Numbered from the stretch's first letter, positions 1-8,050 are shown. The stretch: 11,190 bases of DNA from CAMLDH01 sp966250375 (GCA_966250375.1 CBINHE010000117.1:1-11190), one strand, 5' to 3'. A program made the numbers and translations. Notes: a model not told the origin generated them from the letters alone.

Positions 1-178
1 CATCGCCGCGCCGGTAGACGAACGTGTCGCTGCCGAAGTAACCGTTGAGCGTGTCGTTGCCGGTGCCGCCAGTGAGCACGTCACTGCCACTGTTGCCATA
101 GAGCGCATCATTCCCCGCGCCGCCATCGAGCATGTCATTGCTGTTGCCGCCAGTGATCGTGTCGCTGCCGCCCAGCCC
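1..178 (-). repeat. Second copy of 166-residue RTX module (direct repeat, cut by window edge)
   Basis: This stretch repeats 499-676 at an offset of exactly 498 bases (166 codons). The first 55 bases (1-55 against 499-553) are identical and only about 14 differences occur over 178 bases. It encodes RTX nonapeptides ending in the GYFGSDTFVYRRGD sequence that opens the calcium-binding-related domain. More copies probably lie outside the window. Confidence 0.9.
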
Positions 179-3100
179 ATAAGTGATGTTCGGCCCGCCG
201 TCGTAGCCGTTGATCGTGTCATTGCCCTCTGTGCCATAGTTGGGGGTGGTTTGCGACAGCAGCGTCGCCTTGTTCCACACCGTGCCGTCAGCGAACTTGA
301 CCTGGTCGATGCTGTTCGGGTTGCTGCCGCCGAGGAAGCCTGTCACCTTCAGCCAGTCGGTGGTGCCATTCACCTTGAACAGCAAGTCATTGCCGCTGCG
401 CTCGAGCGTCACATCCGCCGCATTCAAATCGGCGAACTGCACCGTGTCGACGTCGTTGCCCGACTTGTTCCCCCGCGCGTCGATGATTGTGTCTTGCCCA
501 TCGCCGCGCCGGTAGACGAACGTGTCGCTGCCGAAGTAACCGTTGAGCGTGTCATTGCCAGTGCCGCCAGTGAGCACGTCACTGCCATTGTCGCCATAGA
601 GCGTGTCATTCCCCGCGCCGCCATCGAGCACGTCACTGCCATTCCCGCCACTAATCGTGTCGCTGCCGCCCATCCCGAACAATGTGTCATCCCCTTCATT
701 GCCGGAAATCTTATCGTCAGCAGATTGACCAAACGCATAATCATTTCCGCTAGACCCGAAGTAATTGCCAGCGCCATTCATTCTCAATTCGTTAAGAACA
801 CTGGAAACATCCACCGAACCAGACAATTGGGTGAACCAATTCGAAATGATGTCAAGTCCGTTCCAGCCTGAGGTCTTTAGCGTACCACCTGCATATTTCT
901 GCAATTCGAGCAGATCAATCAAAGCACTACGTGCATCGGTTTGTTTTAAAGTGTCAAGTTTTGCCGACAGCCCTGAGAAGTCAAGGGTAAGACCGTTGCT
1001 TGCGTCGATTTGCAGCGAGATCGAATCTAGATAAGGCTTCAGCCGTGTCTGGAGTGCCAAGGCGCCATATACCGATTCTTTGAGCGCCTCGTAGCTCTGG
1101 TTCATCAGATCGAGTTGTCCTTGGTTGTAGCTAATGAGCAACGTCTTGGTGCCGCTGGCAGCATCAAAATATTTTCCGCTCGCCTGTTCGGTCAAGCCGA
1201 GCACTGCTGCCGCTCCAGTCTGCGTCTGTCCCGGCAAGTTGAAGAAGTACCGCCCATTGAAAGCTTCAAGGGTATGAATCTTGTGATTCCAATCGTTGAT
1301 GAGCGCCTTGTAACTCGCATCCAACTTATCAAGCGTTTCATCGGCATCAAGGGAAACAGCCGTAGCGTCACTATCGGTTGTGCCGGCACTTGACAACACG
1401 TGCTGATTTCGAGAGACGTTGCCAAAGCTCATGTAGCGGACCTTATAGCTGCTGCTGCGATCTTCCAGATCCGCTGCCAGCCCTGAAGTGTCGGCCCACC
1501 CACCCAACAATTGGTCGATCAGCGCCAGTTGTGCTGACCGATCGCCTGCTTGACTGTATTGAATAAGGACATTCTTGAGCGCTGCGGACTGACTGGCGGC
1601 TTCCAACAGGCTTCTGACCTGCCCAGATCCTTGCATATTGGGCAATGACTCGATATCGTCGTCGATTGAAATCTGCTCGGCAAATGCACTATGAAAGGTA
1701 TCTTGCGCGAAATTGACATCGGCCAACTGGCCGGTTTCACCTAGCGTTTGGATAGTGCCGTTGGTCTTGGTATAGGTACCTAGATCGGCAATCTGATTGC
1801 CGTTGGGTAGGGTTACGCTGTTGGCGGTTTTTGCCACGTTGAAGCTGGCGATGCCAGCTTGATCCATCGTGAACAACTCGCCTGCTTGCGAGATGCCGTT
1901 TTGGTTAAGGTCGCGCCAGACGCGCAGCTGGTTCCAGCGTGCATCGAGACTATTCACCTTGCCGTCCTGATTGGTATCTTCCTGCGCGAGTGCAGCAAAG
2001 CCATCAGCGGCCTTGCCGCCGGTAGTCAGGGGCGTGGCGTCGCCGAACAGTTCGCTCCCGTTGTCGATGCTGCCGTTGCCATTGCGGTCCATGACCAGTA
2101 AGCCATCGTCCGGCTTGACCCAGCCAGTGCTGGTCTTGACGCCATTGCCGTCGTGGTCGAACAGCACTCCCGATTGCGTCGGTCCGAGTGTCTCGAGGCC
2201 ATCACCATCGAGGTCGAGAGTCAGGGGGTCGCGGAGGACTGGAGCGAAGCGTTGGGCGGTGTTGAAAGTGGTGCTGATAAGGTCAGAAATTTTATTGCTA
2301 ACCGGTTCTATCAGAATGGAATCAAGAAACCAGTCTGCGAAAATGCCAGAAACTTTACCGTCCGCTAAATCTCCAAGTGCGTCCAGTCCTGAAACAATCC
2401 ATTTTTTTTGTGCATCAAGGCTCGTGCTCGATGAATTTTTTAGCTGCTCATAGCCATTTTTGAACTTATTTGAAAAATTGGATAATGCTTGTTCTCCCTC
2501 TCCATAAAGTGATGCAACGTCAGCCATTCGATCAGCTGCCCAACCGACGATGCTCTCATAAAACGTTGCAGCATCTCCTATACGGTCTGAAGTATAGTCT
2601 GCAGCTTGATCATAGCCACTTACCAGGCTGATCATCGCATCCGACAAATCGAAAACAGCATGAACATAAAGCTCTACGCCAAGTGGGGTTCTATTTCCAA
2701 TTGCATCACCGACATATTGCAGAACGCTTCCAGCGTTTTCAAGAATGTCTTTGTACGTCTCCAAATCACCAATTTTAAAATCTGTCTGGAGAACAGGAAG
2801 ATTCTCACCAATAAATTGTAGCAACTGGGGAGCACCCATAAAATCCATTGCATCCCAGAAAGCAATGCCTGCTTGGCGTAAGTCCGCTTCTATTCCTTTT
2901 GCGCCAAAAAGAGTCCCCATTGCATTCGCTGCTCCCCAAAAATTCGCAATAAGCACAACGCCGATATTCGTAGCGGTATCGGTTAATCCGTCCCCGGCCA
3001 TATTTTCCCATGAGTTATAGTGAAGGCCGAAGCTTGACGGTAGTGGTGCGCCGAGTGTCCCTGCCCATCCATAAACGGGTAAATTAAGTCCCTCTACTGA

Positions 3101-3469
3101 ATACTTCACATCTTTTTTAAGAATAGTTTCTTTGGTTGGAATGGCTGAATCTGTAGGGTTCAGTACAGTATTAAGTACATCCTCAGCCAATTCGTCAGAT
3201 TTTTGCTGAAATTGTTCACGTGAAATGGGTTTTCCAACCATATCGCTAGCCGCGAGGGTTGCTCCTCGTACGAATTCGCTAAACACAGTTCCATCATCAC
3301 TATTGATATGGGCTGCAGTATCTAGCCAATGCGCCAGATCCGGGTCTCCTCCGGCAGTGTTGAGAACGATATCCCTAAGATAGCGATAGGCACCAGGATA
3401 ATCGTGTTGAGTACGCAAAGTGTTAAGGTGGGCTACTTGTTCGGGCGACAGCGGAATTGGAATGCTCAT
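1..3469 (-). CDS. Large RTX calcium-binding protein with FrpC-type self-processing module (type I secretion substrate), 3' end outside window
   Basis: This open frame runs without a stop from ATG at 3469 off the window edge, giving 1156 residues with the C-terminus and secretion signal missing. The start is supported by AGGGAG (3477-3482) seven bases upstream. Residues 1-90 are an unrecognised N-terminal segment and about 95-400 an unrecognised AT-rich head. Asp414-Pro415 is followed by LTLDLDGDG and further Asp/Asn/Gly loops (FDHDGNG, MDRNGNG, DTNQDG, DLNQNG) to about residue 596, which matches the calcium-triggered self-processing module of meningococcal FrpC. A mostly helical stretch (597-895) leads to RTX nonapeptides (GGxGxDxUx, about 898-983), a haemolysin-type calcium-binding-related domain (about 984-1070) and a second RTX block. 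It follows the exporter genes directly and is presumably their cargo. No HlyC-type acyltransferase is visible. The RTX and module calls are strong. Whether it is a toxin, adhesin or enzyme cannot be told from the window. Confidence 0.95.
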   Translation of the reverse strand, partial: MSIPIPLSPEQVAHLNTLRTQHDYPGAYRYLRDIVLNTAGGDPDLAHWLDTAAHINSDDGTVFSEFVRGATLAASDMVGKPISREQFQQKSDELAEDVLNTVLNPTDSAIPTKETILKKDVKYSVEGLNLPVYGWAGTLGAPLPSSFGLHYNSWENMAGDGLTDTATNIGVVLIANFWGAANAMGTLFGAKGIEADLRQAGIAFWDAMDFMGAPQLLQFIGENLPVLQTDFKIGDLETYKDILENAGSVLQYVGDAIGNRTPLGVELYVHAVFDLSDAMISLVSGYDQAADYTSDRIGDAATFYESIVGWAADRMADVASLYGEGEQALSNFSNKFKNGYEQLKNSSSTSLDAQKKWIVSGLDALGDLADGKVSGIFADWFLDSILIEPVSNKISDLISTTFNTAQRFAPVLRDPLTLDLDGDGLETLGPTQSGVLFDHDGNGVKTSTGWVKPDDGLLVMDRNGNGSIDNGSELFGDATPLTTGGKAADGFAALAQEDTNQDGKVNSLDARWNQLRVWRDLNQNGISQAGELFTMDQAGIASFNVAKTANSVTLPNGNQIADLGTYTKTNGTIQTLGETGQLADVNFAQDTFHSAFAEQISIDDDIESLPNMQGSGQVRSLLEAASQSAALKNVLIQYSQAGDRSAQLALIDQLLGGWADTSGLAADLEDRSSSYKVRYMSFGNVSRNQHVLSSAGTTDSDATAVSLDADETLDKLDASYKALINDWNHKIHTLEAFNGRYFFNLPGQTQTGAAAVLGLTEQASGKYFDAASGTKTLLISYNQGQLDLMNQSYEALKESVYGALALQTRLKPYLDSISLQIDASNGLTLDFSGLSAKLDTLKQTDARSALIDLLELQKYAGGTLKTSGWNGLDIISNWFTQLSGSVDVSSVLNELRMNGAGNYFGSSGNDYAFGQSADDKISGNEGDDTLFGMGGSDTISGGNGSDVLDGGAGNDTLYGDNGSDVLTGGTGNDTLNGYFGSDTFVYRRGDGQDTIIDARGNKSGNDVDTVQFADLNAADVTLERSGNDLLFKVNGTTDWLKVTGFLGGSNPNSIDQVKFADGTVWNKATLLSQTTPNYGTEGNDTINGYDGGPNITYGLGGSDTITGGNSNDMLDGGAGNDALYGNSGSDVLTGGTGNDTLNGYFGSDTFVYRRGD
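499..676 (-). repeat. First copy of 166-residue RTX module (direct repeat)
   Basis: This is the partner of 1-178. The shared part encodes RTX repeats such as GGAGNDTLY and GGTGNDTLN and the start of the VYRRGDGQDTI segment. Similarity fades beyond 676, although RTX-like sequence continues there. High identity with an in-frame 498-base period points to recent internal duplication or gene conversion. Confidence 0.9.
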
Positions 3470-3480
3470 TAAAATACTCC

Positions 3481-3495
3481 CTGTGTATGAGTGTG
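3481..3495 (-). promoter_or_regulatory. Leader motif shared with the glycosyltransferase gene (copy at RTX gene)
   Basis: On the coding strand CACACTCATACACAG runs directly into GGGAG, the ribosome binding site of the RTX gene, within the 33-base gap after the 235-residue gene. It matches the leader at 10889-10903 in 14 of 15 positions and in placement relative to the start codon. Confidence 0.5.
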
Positions 3496-3502
3496 ATTAA
3501 TC

Positions 3503-4210
3503 TTATTTTTTAATTTGGATGGGGCGAAAAGAACTGATTAATTCATTAAGGCCGCGATCTAATTCGCGCATGTCAGAAAATTCAGTTTGGTAGAAAGCGT
3601 AATTGACGGCGAGCATGCCTCGCCATGTCTTGTATACCTCGCATAGCGGAAGGCGAGAGCAATCAACAAAAGTCACAGCGCCATTATCTATCCAGGAATA
3701 TGCCTTCCTGCCGGGCTTGTTTACAAATTCGTATTCCACTAGACCATTGGCATCTTTATTTTCATCCAATACCCTAATTTTTGCGAAATCGCCAGGCGGA
3801 TAGTTAAGCGCTGCATTTAGGTGAGTACTGCCCCAATCAGGAGTGGTTGGCTTAACCGCTTCCAAGTGAAATTTGATGGATTTGTTCGGTGTGACTTTGT
3901 TATAAAACTCCTCGTAATGCAGGGATGAAAGGCCTGAAAAGTCTGGATAGATAGTCCATAAAGAAAGGAGAGTGGTGCCGTTAGAAGACATTCCTTCGTC
4001 AAGATCATCTCCGTTAACAAAGTAGTTTTCCGGAATAGTGAGGCGATAGGAGATCGGATTTTTTGTCACAACGACCGCCTCTCTTAGCAGGACGCTCGCT
4101 ATCTTTGGATGAGTAGCAGTTTTCCCTGATTTTATTTTCTTAGTATTTAAAAGAAACAAAATTACAAAAAAAGCGCAGAGCATCACCATTACAGTTTTTG
4201 ATTTTTTCAT
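3503..4210 (-). CDS. Membrane-anchored protein of unknown function between secretion genes and RTX gene
   Basis: I do not recognise this 235-residue protein. It begins with a lysine-rich N-terminus (MKKSKT) and one hydrophobic segment (about residues 7-21). That fits a signal anchor or uncleaved signal peptide with the remaining 210 residues in the periplasm. Cys12 is not in a convincing lipobox. A pair of cysteines in FVDCSRLPLCEVYKTW (about 184-199) could form a disulphide. It lies 102 bases after the fusion-protein gene and 33 bases before the RTX start, all on one strand, so cotranscription is likely. No clear Shine-Dalgarno sequence precedes the ATG (TTCGTCCAT is just upstream), so the start is less certain than for its neighbours; an earlier in-frame ATG is blocked by a stop. 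A role as accessory, chaperone or protective partner of the RTX protein is inference from position only. Confidence 0.8.
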   Translation of the reverse strand: MKKSKTVMVMLCAFFVILFLLNTKKIKSGKTATHPKIASVLLREAVVVTKNPISYRLTIPENYFVNGDDLDEGMSSNGTTLLSLWTIYPDFSGLSSLHYEEFYNKVTPNKSIKFHLEAVKPTTPDWGSTHLNAALNYPPGDFAKIRVLDENKDANGLVEYEFVNKPGRKAYSWIDNGAVTFVDCSRLPLCEVYKTWRGMLAVNYAFYQTEFSDMRELDRGLNELISSFRPIQIKK

Positions 4211-4235
4211 ATGGACGAATTTTTATCTAACGGAT

Positions 4236-4259
4236 CTCATTGAATTTGGCTCATTGAAT
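4236..4259. repeat. Ten-base direct repeat upstream of the 235-residue gene
   Basis: CTCATTGAAT occurs at 4236-4245 and again at 4250-4259, one and a half helical turns apart start to start (14 bases). On the coding strand this reads ATTCAATGAG twice, 26-50 bases ahead of the ATG at 4210. It could be a pair of protein half-sites or chance. No convincing promoter or terminator is seen in the rest of the 102-base gap. Confidence 0.35.
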
Positions 4260-4312
4260 GTTGGTCTTTTCAGCCCAACCGTGTTTTCCCAGCTTTTGTT
4301 TTCACAGCATTC

Positions 4313-5752
4313 TTATCGCTCCCTTCCAGCCTCTGAAACCGCCTTCTGCACCGGCGACAGAAAATACTCCAACACCGTGCGCTTGCCCTGATTAATCTCC
4401 GCCACAACCTGCATGCCCGGCGTGATTTGCAGCTTGTTGCCCTGCGGGCTCTTCAAGTCTTGATGGTCTAACTGAATCCTCGCCTTGTACGTCGCGATGC
4501 TGGCGCTTGGGCTGCTGTTGTCCGCCGTGCTGGCGGTATTGGCTGCTGCGTTCGTTTTCGGCGATTCCGTCGCATCCGCACTGACATGAATCACTTTGCC
4601 AGTCAACATCCCGTACCGTTGAAACGGGTACGCAGCCAGTTTGATCTGCGCCGCTTGCCCAACCTGCACAAAGCCGACATCCTCATTCTTGACCGCCACA
4701 TCGGCAAACAATTGCTCGCCTTTCGGCACCAGCGTCATTACCACAGTACCCGGCTGCACCACGGCGCCCACTGTCGTCGTTGCCAGATCCTTGATGATGC
4801 CGTCTTGCGGCGCTCTCAATTCCATCAAGCCTTCCTTGTAAATGCTTTTGTCGAGGTTGGGTTGCAGTTGCTGGATCTTTGCCTTGATGTCGGCCAGTTC
4901 TTTTTGTAGTTCGCTTCGGTATGTGCTTTGCAACTGGCTGATCTTCTTTTGCTGCGCGGCGATGGTGGCGGCAAGGGCGGCGACGCTAGAGTGCTGTGCA
5001 GCGAGGTCTTTGGTTTTTTCCGTCGCTTCGCGCTGTTTGTCGGCGGCGGCCAGGCCACTGAAGAAGCCTTCCTTTTCCAGCTTGGCGTACGCTTGTGCCG
5101 CTCTCTCGTAGGTCGGCAGCGTTTGTTGGAGCTTGGACAGGATTTCGGCGCCGCTTCTTTTCTCATGCTCGGCTTTGGCCAGGAGTGCCTTTTCCTGATC
5201 CATGCCGTCGATGAACGCTTTGCGGTGCGCGCTGTATTGCTGCTGCACTTGCGCATACAGTTGCGGGTCGTCGCCGGCCTTGGGCAGCATGGGCTGATCG
5301 GACAGTTCCGCTTCAATACGGCGTGCCTGCATCTGTTGCGAGGCGAGGTCGCTGCTGATGCCGGCCTTGTCGGCGGTCGCCAATGTGGTGTCGAGTCGCG
5401 CCAGTACTTGCCCTGTCTTCACGGCATCGCCTTCATCGACCAGCAATTGCTTGACCACGCCGGCTTCCGCCGGTTGCACGATCTTGAGTAGCGTTTGCGG
5501 GGCCAGCTTGCCTTCGGCGCTGGCGATGATGTCGAGTTGGCCAAAGACCGCCCAGACGATCAACGCGAGCATCAGGATCGATACCGCCCATAGCACGATG
5601 CGGCCGGTTTCGCTGGGGGCTTCGTTCTGGATCAGGCGCAACGGATCGTGCCAGCGGCTGGGCGGGCGCAGTGCGATGATTTGAGCGCTTACCTGCCGGG
5701 CGGGCTGCGGTGAGACGTTTTGTTCTGTCGGTTGCGGTTGTGGCTGGGTCAT
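4313..5752 (-). CDS. HlyD-family periplasmic membrane fusion protein of type I secretion system
   Basis: This 479-residue protein links the inner-membrane ABC exporter to an outer-membrane TolC-type channel. It has a short cytoplasmic N-terminus rich in Pro and Gln, one membrane segment (about 51-71) and a first biotinyl-lipoyl-like half-motif (about 91-121, VVKQLLVDEGDAVKTGQVLA). A long coiled-coil hairpin rich in Ala, Gln, Lys and Glu spans about 125-305. The second lipoyl half (about 311-342, MELRAPQDGIIKDL) and a beta-barrel region follow. The HlyD-family signature is at the end (about 444-470, ITPGMQVVAEI then GKRTVLEYFLSPV). A Ser/Thr/Asn/Ala-rich insert (about 396-420) interrupts the barrel. 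Length fits the family. An AGGTGA ribosome binding site sits seven bases before the ATG, and only 15 bases separate it from the exporter stop codon, so the two genes are almost certainly translated from one message. Confidence 0.96.
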   Translation of the reverse strand: MTQPQPQPTEQNVSPQPARQVSAQIIALRPPSRWHDPLRLIQNEAPSETGRIVLWAVSILMLALIVWAVFGQLDIIASAEGKLAPQTLLKIVQPAEAGVVKQLLVDEGDAVKTGQVLARLDTTLATADKAGISSDLASQQMQARRIEAELSDQPMLPKAGDDPQLYAQVQQQYSAHRKAFIDGMDQEKALLAKAEHEKRSGAEILSKLQQTLPTYERAAQAYAKLEKEGFFSGLAAADKQREATEKTKDLAAQHSSVAALAATIAAQQKKISQLQSTYRSELQKELADIKAKIQQLQPNLDKSIYKEGLMELRAPQDGIIKDLATTTVGAVVQPGTVVMTLVPKGEQLFADVAVKNEDVGFVQVGQAAQIKLAAYPFQRYGMLTGKVIHVSADATESPKTNAAANTASTADNSSPSASIATYKARIQLDHQDLKSPQGNKLQITPGMQVVAEINQGKRTVLEYFLSPVQKAVSEAGRER

Positions 5753-5767
5753 TTTCTTTTCACCTTT

Positions 5768-8014
5768 TTACGCCGCGGGGTTCCGGCCTTCGCCGGTTTG
5801 ACGGAGGAGCGGATGGGAGTCGGTCATCGATGCGGCTGCCGATACGGTATTGGGTGCGGGCGCCAGCGCGACGCGCTGCGCGCCTTGCGGCCCGAGGCGG
5901 TAAACCGCATCGACGTGCAATCCCTTCGGCAAGCCATGCGTGATGAACAGCATTGTGACTTTACCTTTGAGGGCATTGATGGTTTGCGCAAAATGCTCGG
6001 CGGTGGGTCCGTCCAGCGCACTGGTGGCTTCGTCGAAGATCAGAATGTTGGGGCGTTTGAGTAGTGCGCGCGCAATCGCGATGCGTTGCTTTTGTCCGCC
6101 GGACAGTCCTGCGCCGCGTTCGCCGATTTCGGTTTGATAGCCTTGCGGCAGGGCTTCGATGACTTGATGAATTTCCGCCATTTTGCAGGCGGTGGTGATC
6201 TGTTCGAACGTGGCATTGGGGCTGGCCATGTGCAGATTGTCATAGATGGTGCCGGAGAATAGCGTGGTCTCCTGCGGCACCACGCCGAAGTGACTGCGCA
6301 GTTCATTGGCGGACAGATAGCGGATGTCGATGCCGTCGATCTTGATGTTGCCGGCGCTGGGCTGGTAAAAGCCTTGCAGCAGTTTGGCCAGCGTGCTTTT
6401 GCCGCAGCCGGACGGTCCCATGATCGCAATCGTCTGGCCGGGCTGGATGGTCAGGGATAAATTTTCATAGACCAGTGGCAGATGTTCTGCATAACGGAAG
6501 GCGATGTTGCCGATCTGGATTTCGCCTTTGCGCTGGGTGTCGCGGGCGGGGATCATCGAATACGGTTCAATTGGGGCATTCATCAAATCGCCCAGGCGGG
6601 CCACTGATAAGCTGGCTTGCTGGAATTGCTGCCACAGGCCGACCAAGCGCAGCATCGGTTGCGACAGCTTGCCGGCGAACATCTGAAACGCGACCAGCAT
6701 GCCGATGGTGAATTCCCTGCTGTGCATCACGGTGTAAGCACCGATGGCCAGAATCAACAGGCTTAATACTTGTTCGAGCAGGCTGGCAGCGGTGTTGTAG
6801 GTATTGGCCAGTTGTTTGGTGGCGAAACCGGCAGACAGGTAGCTGGCGAGATAGCCGCTGTATTTGCTGTTCAATTGCGGTTCCAGTTGCAGCGATTTGA
6901 CGGTTTCCATGCCGGCCACGTATTCGGTCAGGAAGGCTTGGTTGCGAGCGCTGAGATGGAACTGTTCTTGCAGCCGGGATTGGAACAGGGGAGCGACGAT
7001 CAGGCTCAATGCGACGATGACGGACAGGACTGCGAGCACGATCAGGGTCAGCGTGACGCTGTAGTAGAACATGATCGCGACGAAGATCAGCAGGAACGGC
7101 AGGTCCAGCACCAGGGTGACAGCGGCGCTGGCGATGAATTCGCGGATGGTTTCGACTCCATGCAGGCGAGCGGCGATGACGCCGGTCGGGCGGTGCTGGA
7201 AGTACAGCGGCGGCAATTTAAACAGACGTTCGAAGACGGACGATCCCAATACCGCATCGACGCGGTTGCCGGTATGCAGCACCAGGTATTGACGCAGCCA
7301 CGACAGACCGGCCGAGAACAACATGAAGAGCGCCATGCCGATGGCGATCACGATCAGCGTGCTTTGCGTGCGGTGCACGACGACCTTGTCGATGATGGTT
7401 TGCGTGAACAGCGGCGTAGCCAGTGCAATCAACTGGATCACGAGGGAGGCGAGCAGCACTTCTTGCCACAGCTTTTTATGTTTGAGCAGTTCAGGAACAA
7501 ACCAGTTGAATCCGAATTTGCGTGCCTGCCGGGCTTCGGCTTCGCTATCGGGATCTGCGGCGGCATCGGCTTTAGGCGTGACGCGGGCGATGCGGCCGAG
7601 ATAGCGTAGATTGAATTCGGTCAGTGTGATGGTGCAGGGAGTGGCGTCGCCTGATTCGATGATCAGCACATTGGCGGCATCGGCTTGCAGGAGCAGCGCC
7701 GGGATGGCGTGCTTGCTCTGGTCATTCTCGGCGCATTGAGCCTCGACGGGAGATGCCGCTTCCGATGGCGTCATGGACTTCGGATTTAACCAGACGATTA
7801 GAGGAAAAGATTCTTTGTGCAGTTTTTCTGGTTTGGCTTTGCGCAGGACTACATGGAAGCCGTAATCTTGCGCGGCACGGATCAGGGAGTCGATCGTATA
7901 GGGCGCAGCCAGCTGTTGTTGTGCCAGTTCAGCCGAAAAAGGCTTTCGGTGCAGTGCACAAAGTCCTTGCAACGCCCAGAAAAAGGCGTCCTTGGTAATT
8001 TCTTGTTGATGCAT
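5768..8014 (-). CDS. HlyB-type ABC exporter (permease-ATPase with C39-like domain) of type I secretion system
   Basis: This 748-residue inner-membrane protein drives export of an RTX substrate by ATP hydrolysis. Residues 1-150 form a C39-like domain without the catalytic Gln/Cys motif, as in HlyB, where this domain binds substrate instead of cleaving a leader. The usual IVW...H-F region is split here by about 25 extra residues (about 79-104). Six membrane segments lie between about 183 and 447. The ATPase part shows Walker A GPSGCGKST (533-541), Q-loop Gln581, signature LSGGQKQR (637-644), Walker B ILIFDEA (657-663) and switch His693. The start has AAGGGG a few bases upstream. It is the first gene of the locus. 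The last residues (about 739-748) are encoded by a repeat-like palindrome and are probably not part of the conserved fold. Confidence 0.96.
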   Translation of the reverse strand: MHQQEITKDAFFWALQGLCALHRKPFSAELAQQQLAAPYTIDSLIRAAQDYGFHVVLRKAKPEKLHKESFPLIVWLNPKSMTPSEAASPVEAQCAENDQSKHAIPALLLQADAANVLIIESGDATPCTITLTEFNLRYLGRIARVTPKADAAADPDSEAEARQARKFGFNWFVPELLKHKKLWQEVLLASLVIQLIALATPLFTQTIIDKVVVHRTQSTLIVIAIGMALFMLFSAGLSWLRQYLVLHTGNRVDAVLGSSVFERLFKLPPLYFQHRPTGVIAARLHGVETIREFIASAAVTLVLDLPFLLIFVAIMFYYSVTLTLIVLAVLSVIVALSLIVAPLFQSRLQEQFHLSARNQAFLTEYVAGMETVKSLQLEPQLNSKYSGYLASYLSAGFATKQLANTYNTAASLLEQVLSLLILAIGAYTVMHSREFTIGMLVAFQMFAGKLSQPMLRLVGLWQQFQQASLSVARLGDLMNAPIEPYSMIPARDTQRKGEIQIGNIAFRYAEHLPLVYENLSLTIQPGQTIAIMGPSGCGKSTLAKLLQGFYQPSAGNIKIDGIDIRYLSANELRSHFGVVPQETTLFSGTIYDNLHMASPNATFEQITTACKMAEIHQVIEALPQGYQTEIGERGAGLSGGQKQRIAIARALLKRPNILIFDEATSALDGPTAEHFAQTINALKGKVTMLFITHGLPKGLHVDAVYRLGPQGAQRVALAPAPNTVSAAASMTDSHPLLRQTGEGRNPAA
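5783..5796. repeat. REP-like palindrome overlapping the 3' end of the exporter gene
   Basis: CCGGCCTTCGCCGG forms a perfect five-base stem with a four-base loop. It resembles the GAAGGCCGG-type dispersed repeats common between genes in Burkholderiales, a resemblance from general knowledge and not searched. Here it lies inside the coding frame and encodes the tail TGEGRNPAA of the exporter, 13 bases before its stop codon. Confidence 0.6.
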
Positions 8015-8050
8015 TCCATCCCCTTTGAGATCGCTTGGGCGGCAATACCC

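Noticed and set aside
1..760. CRISPR array or DNA satellite
   Set aside because: The periodic sequence is in-frame coding for RTX nonapeptides with a 27-base and 498-base periodicity; there are no unique spacers between identical repeats.
251..871. Plus-strand frame with repeated Val/Ala/Ile motifs
   Set aside because: The apparent repeats are the antisense reading of RTX nonapeptide codons, so they reflect the minus-strand gene.
6770..7609. 279-codon plus-strand open frame
   Set aside because: It is fully antisense to the transmembrane part of the ABC exporter, is extremely rich in Gln, Asp and Arg, and has no family resemblance; it is a composition shadow.
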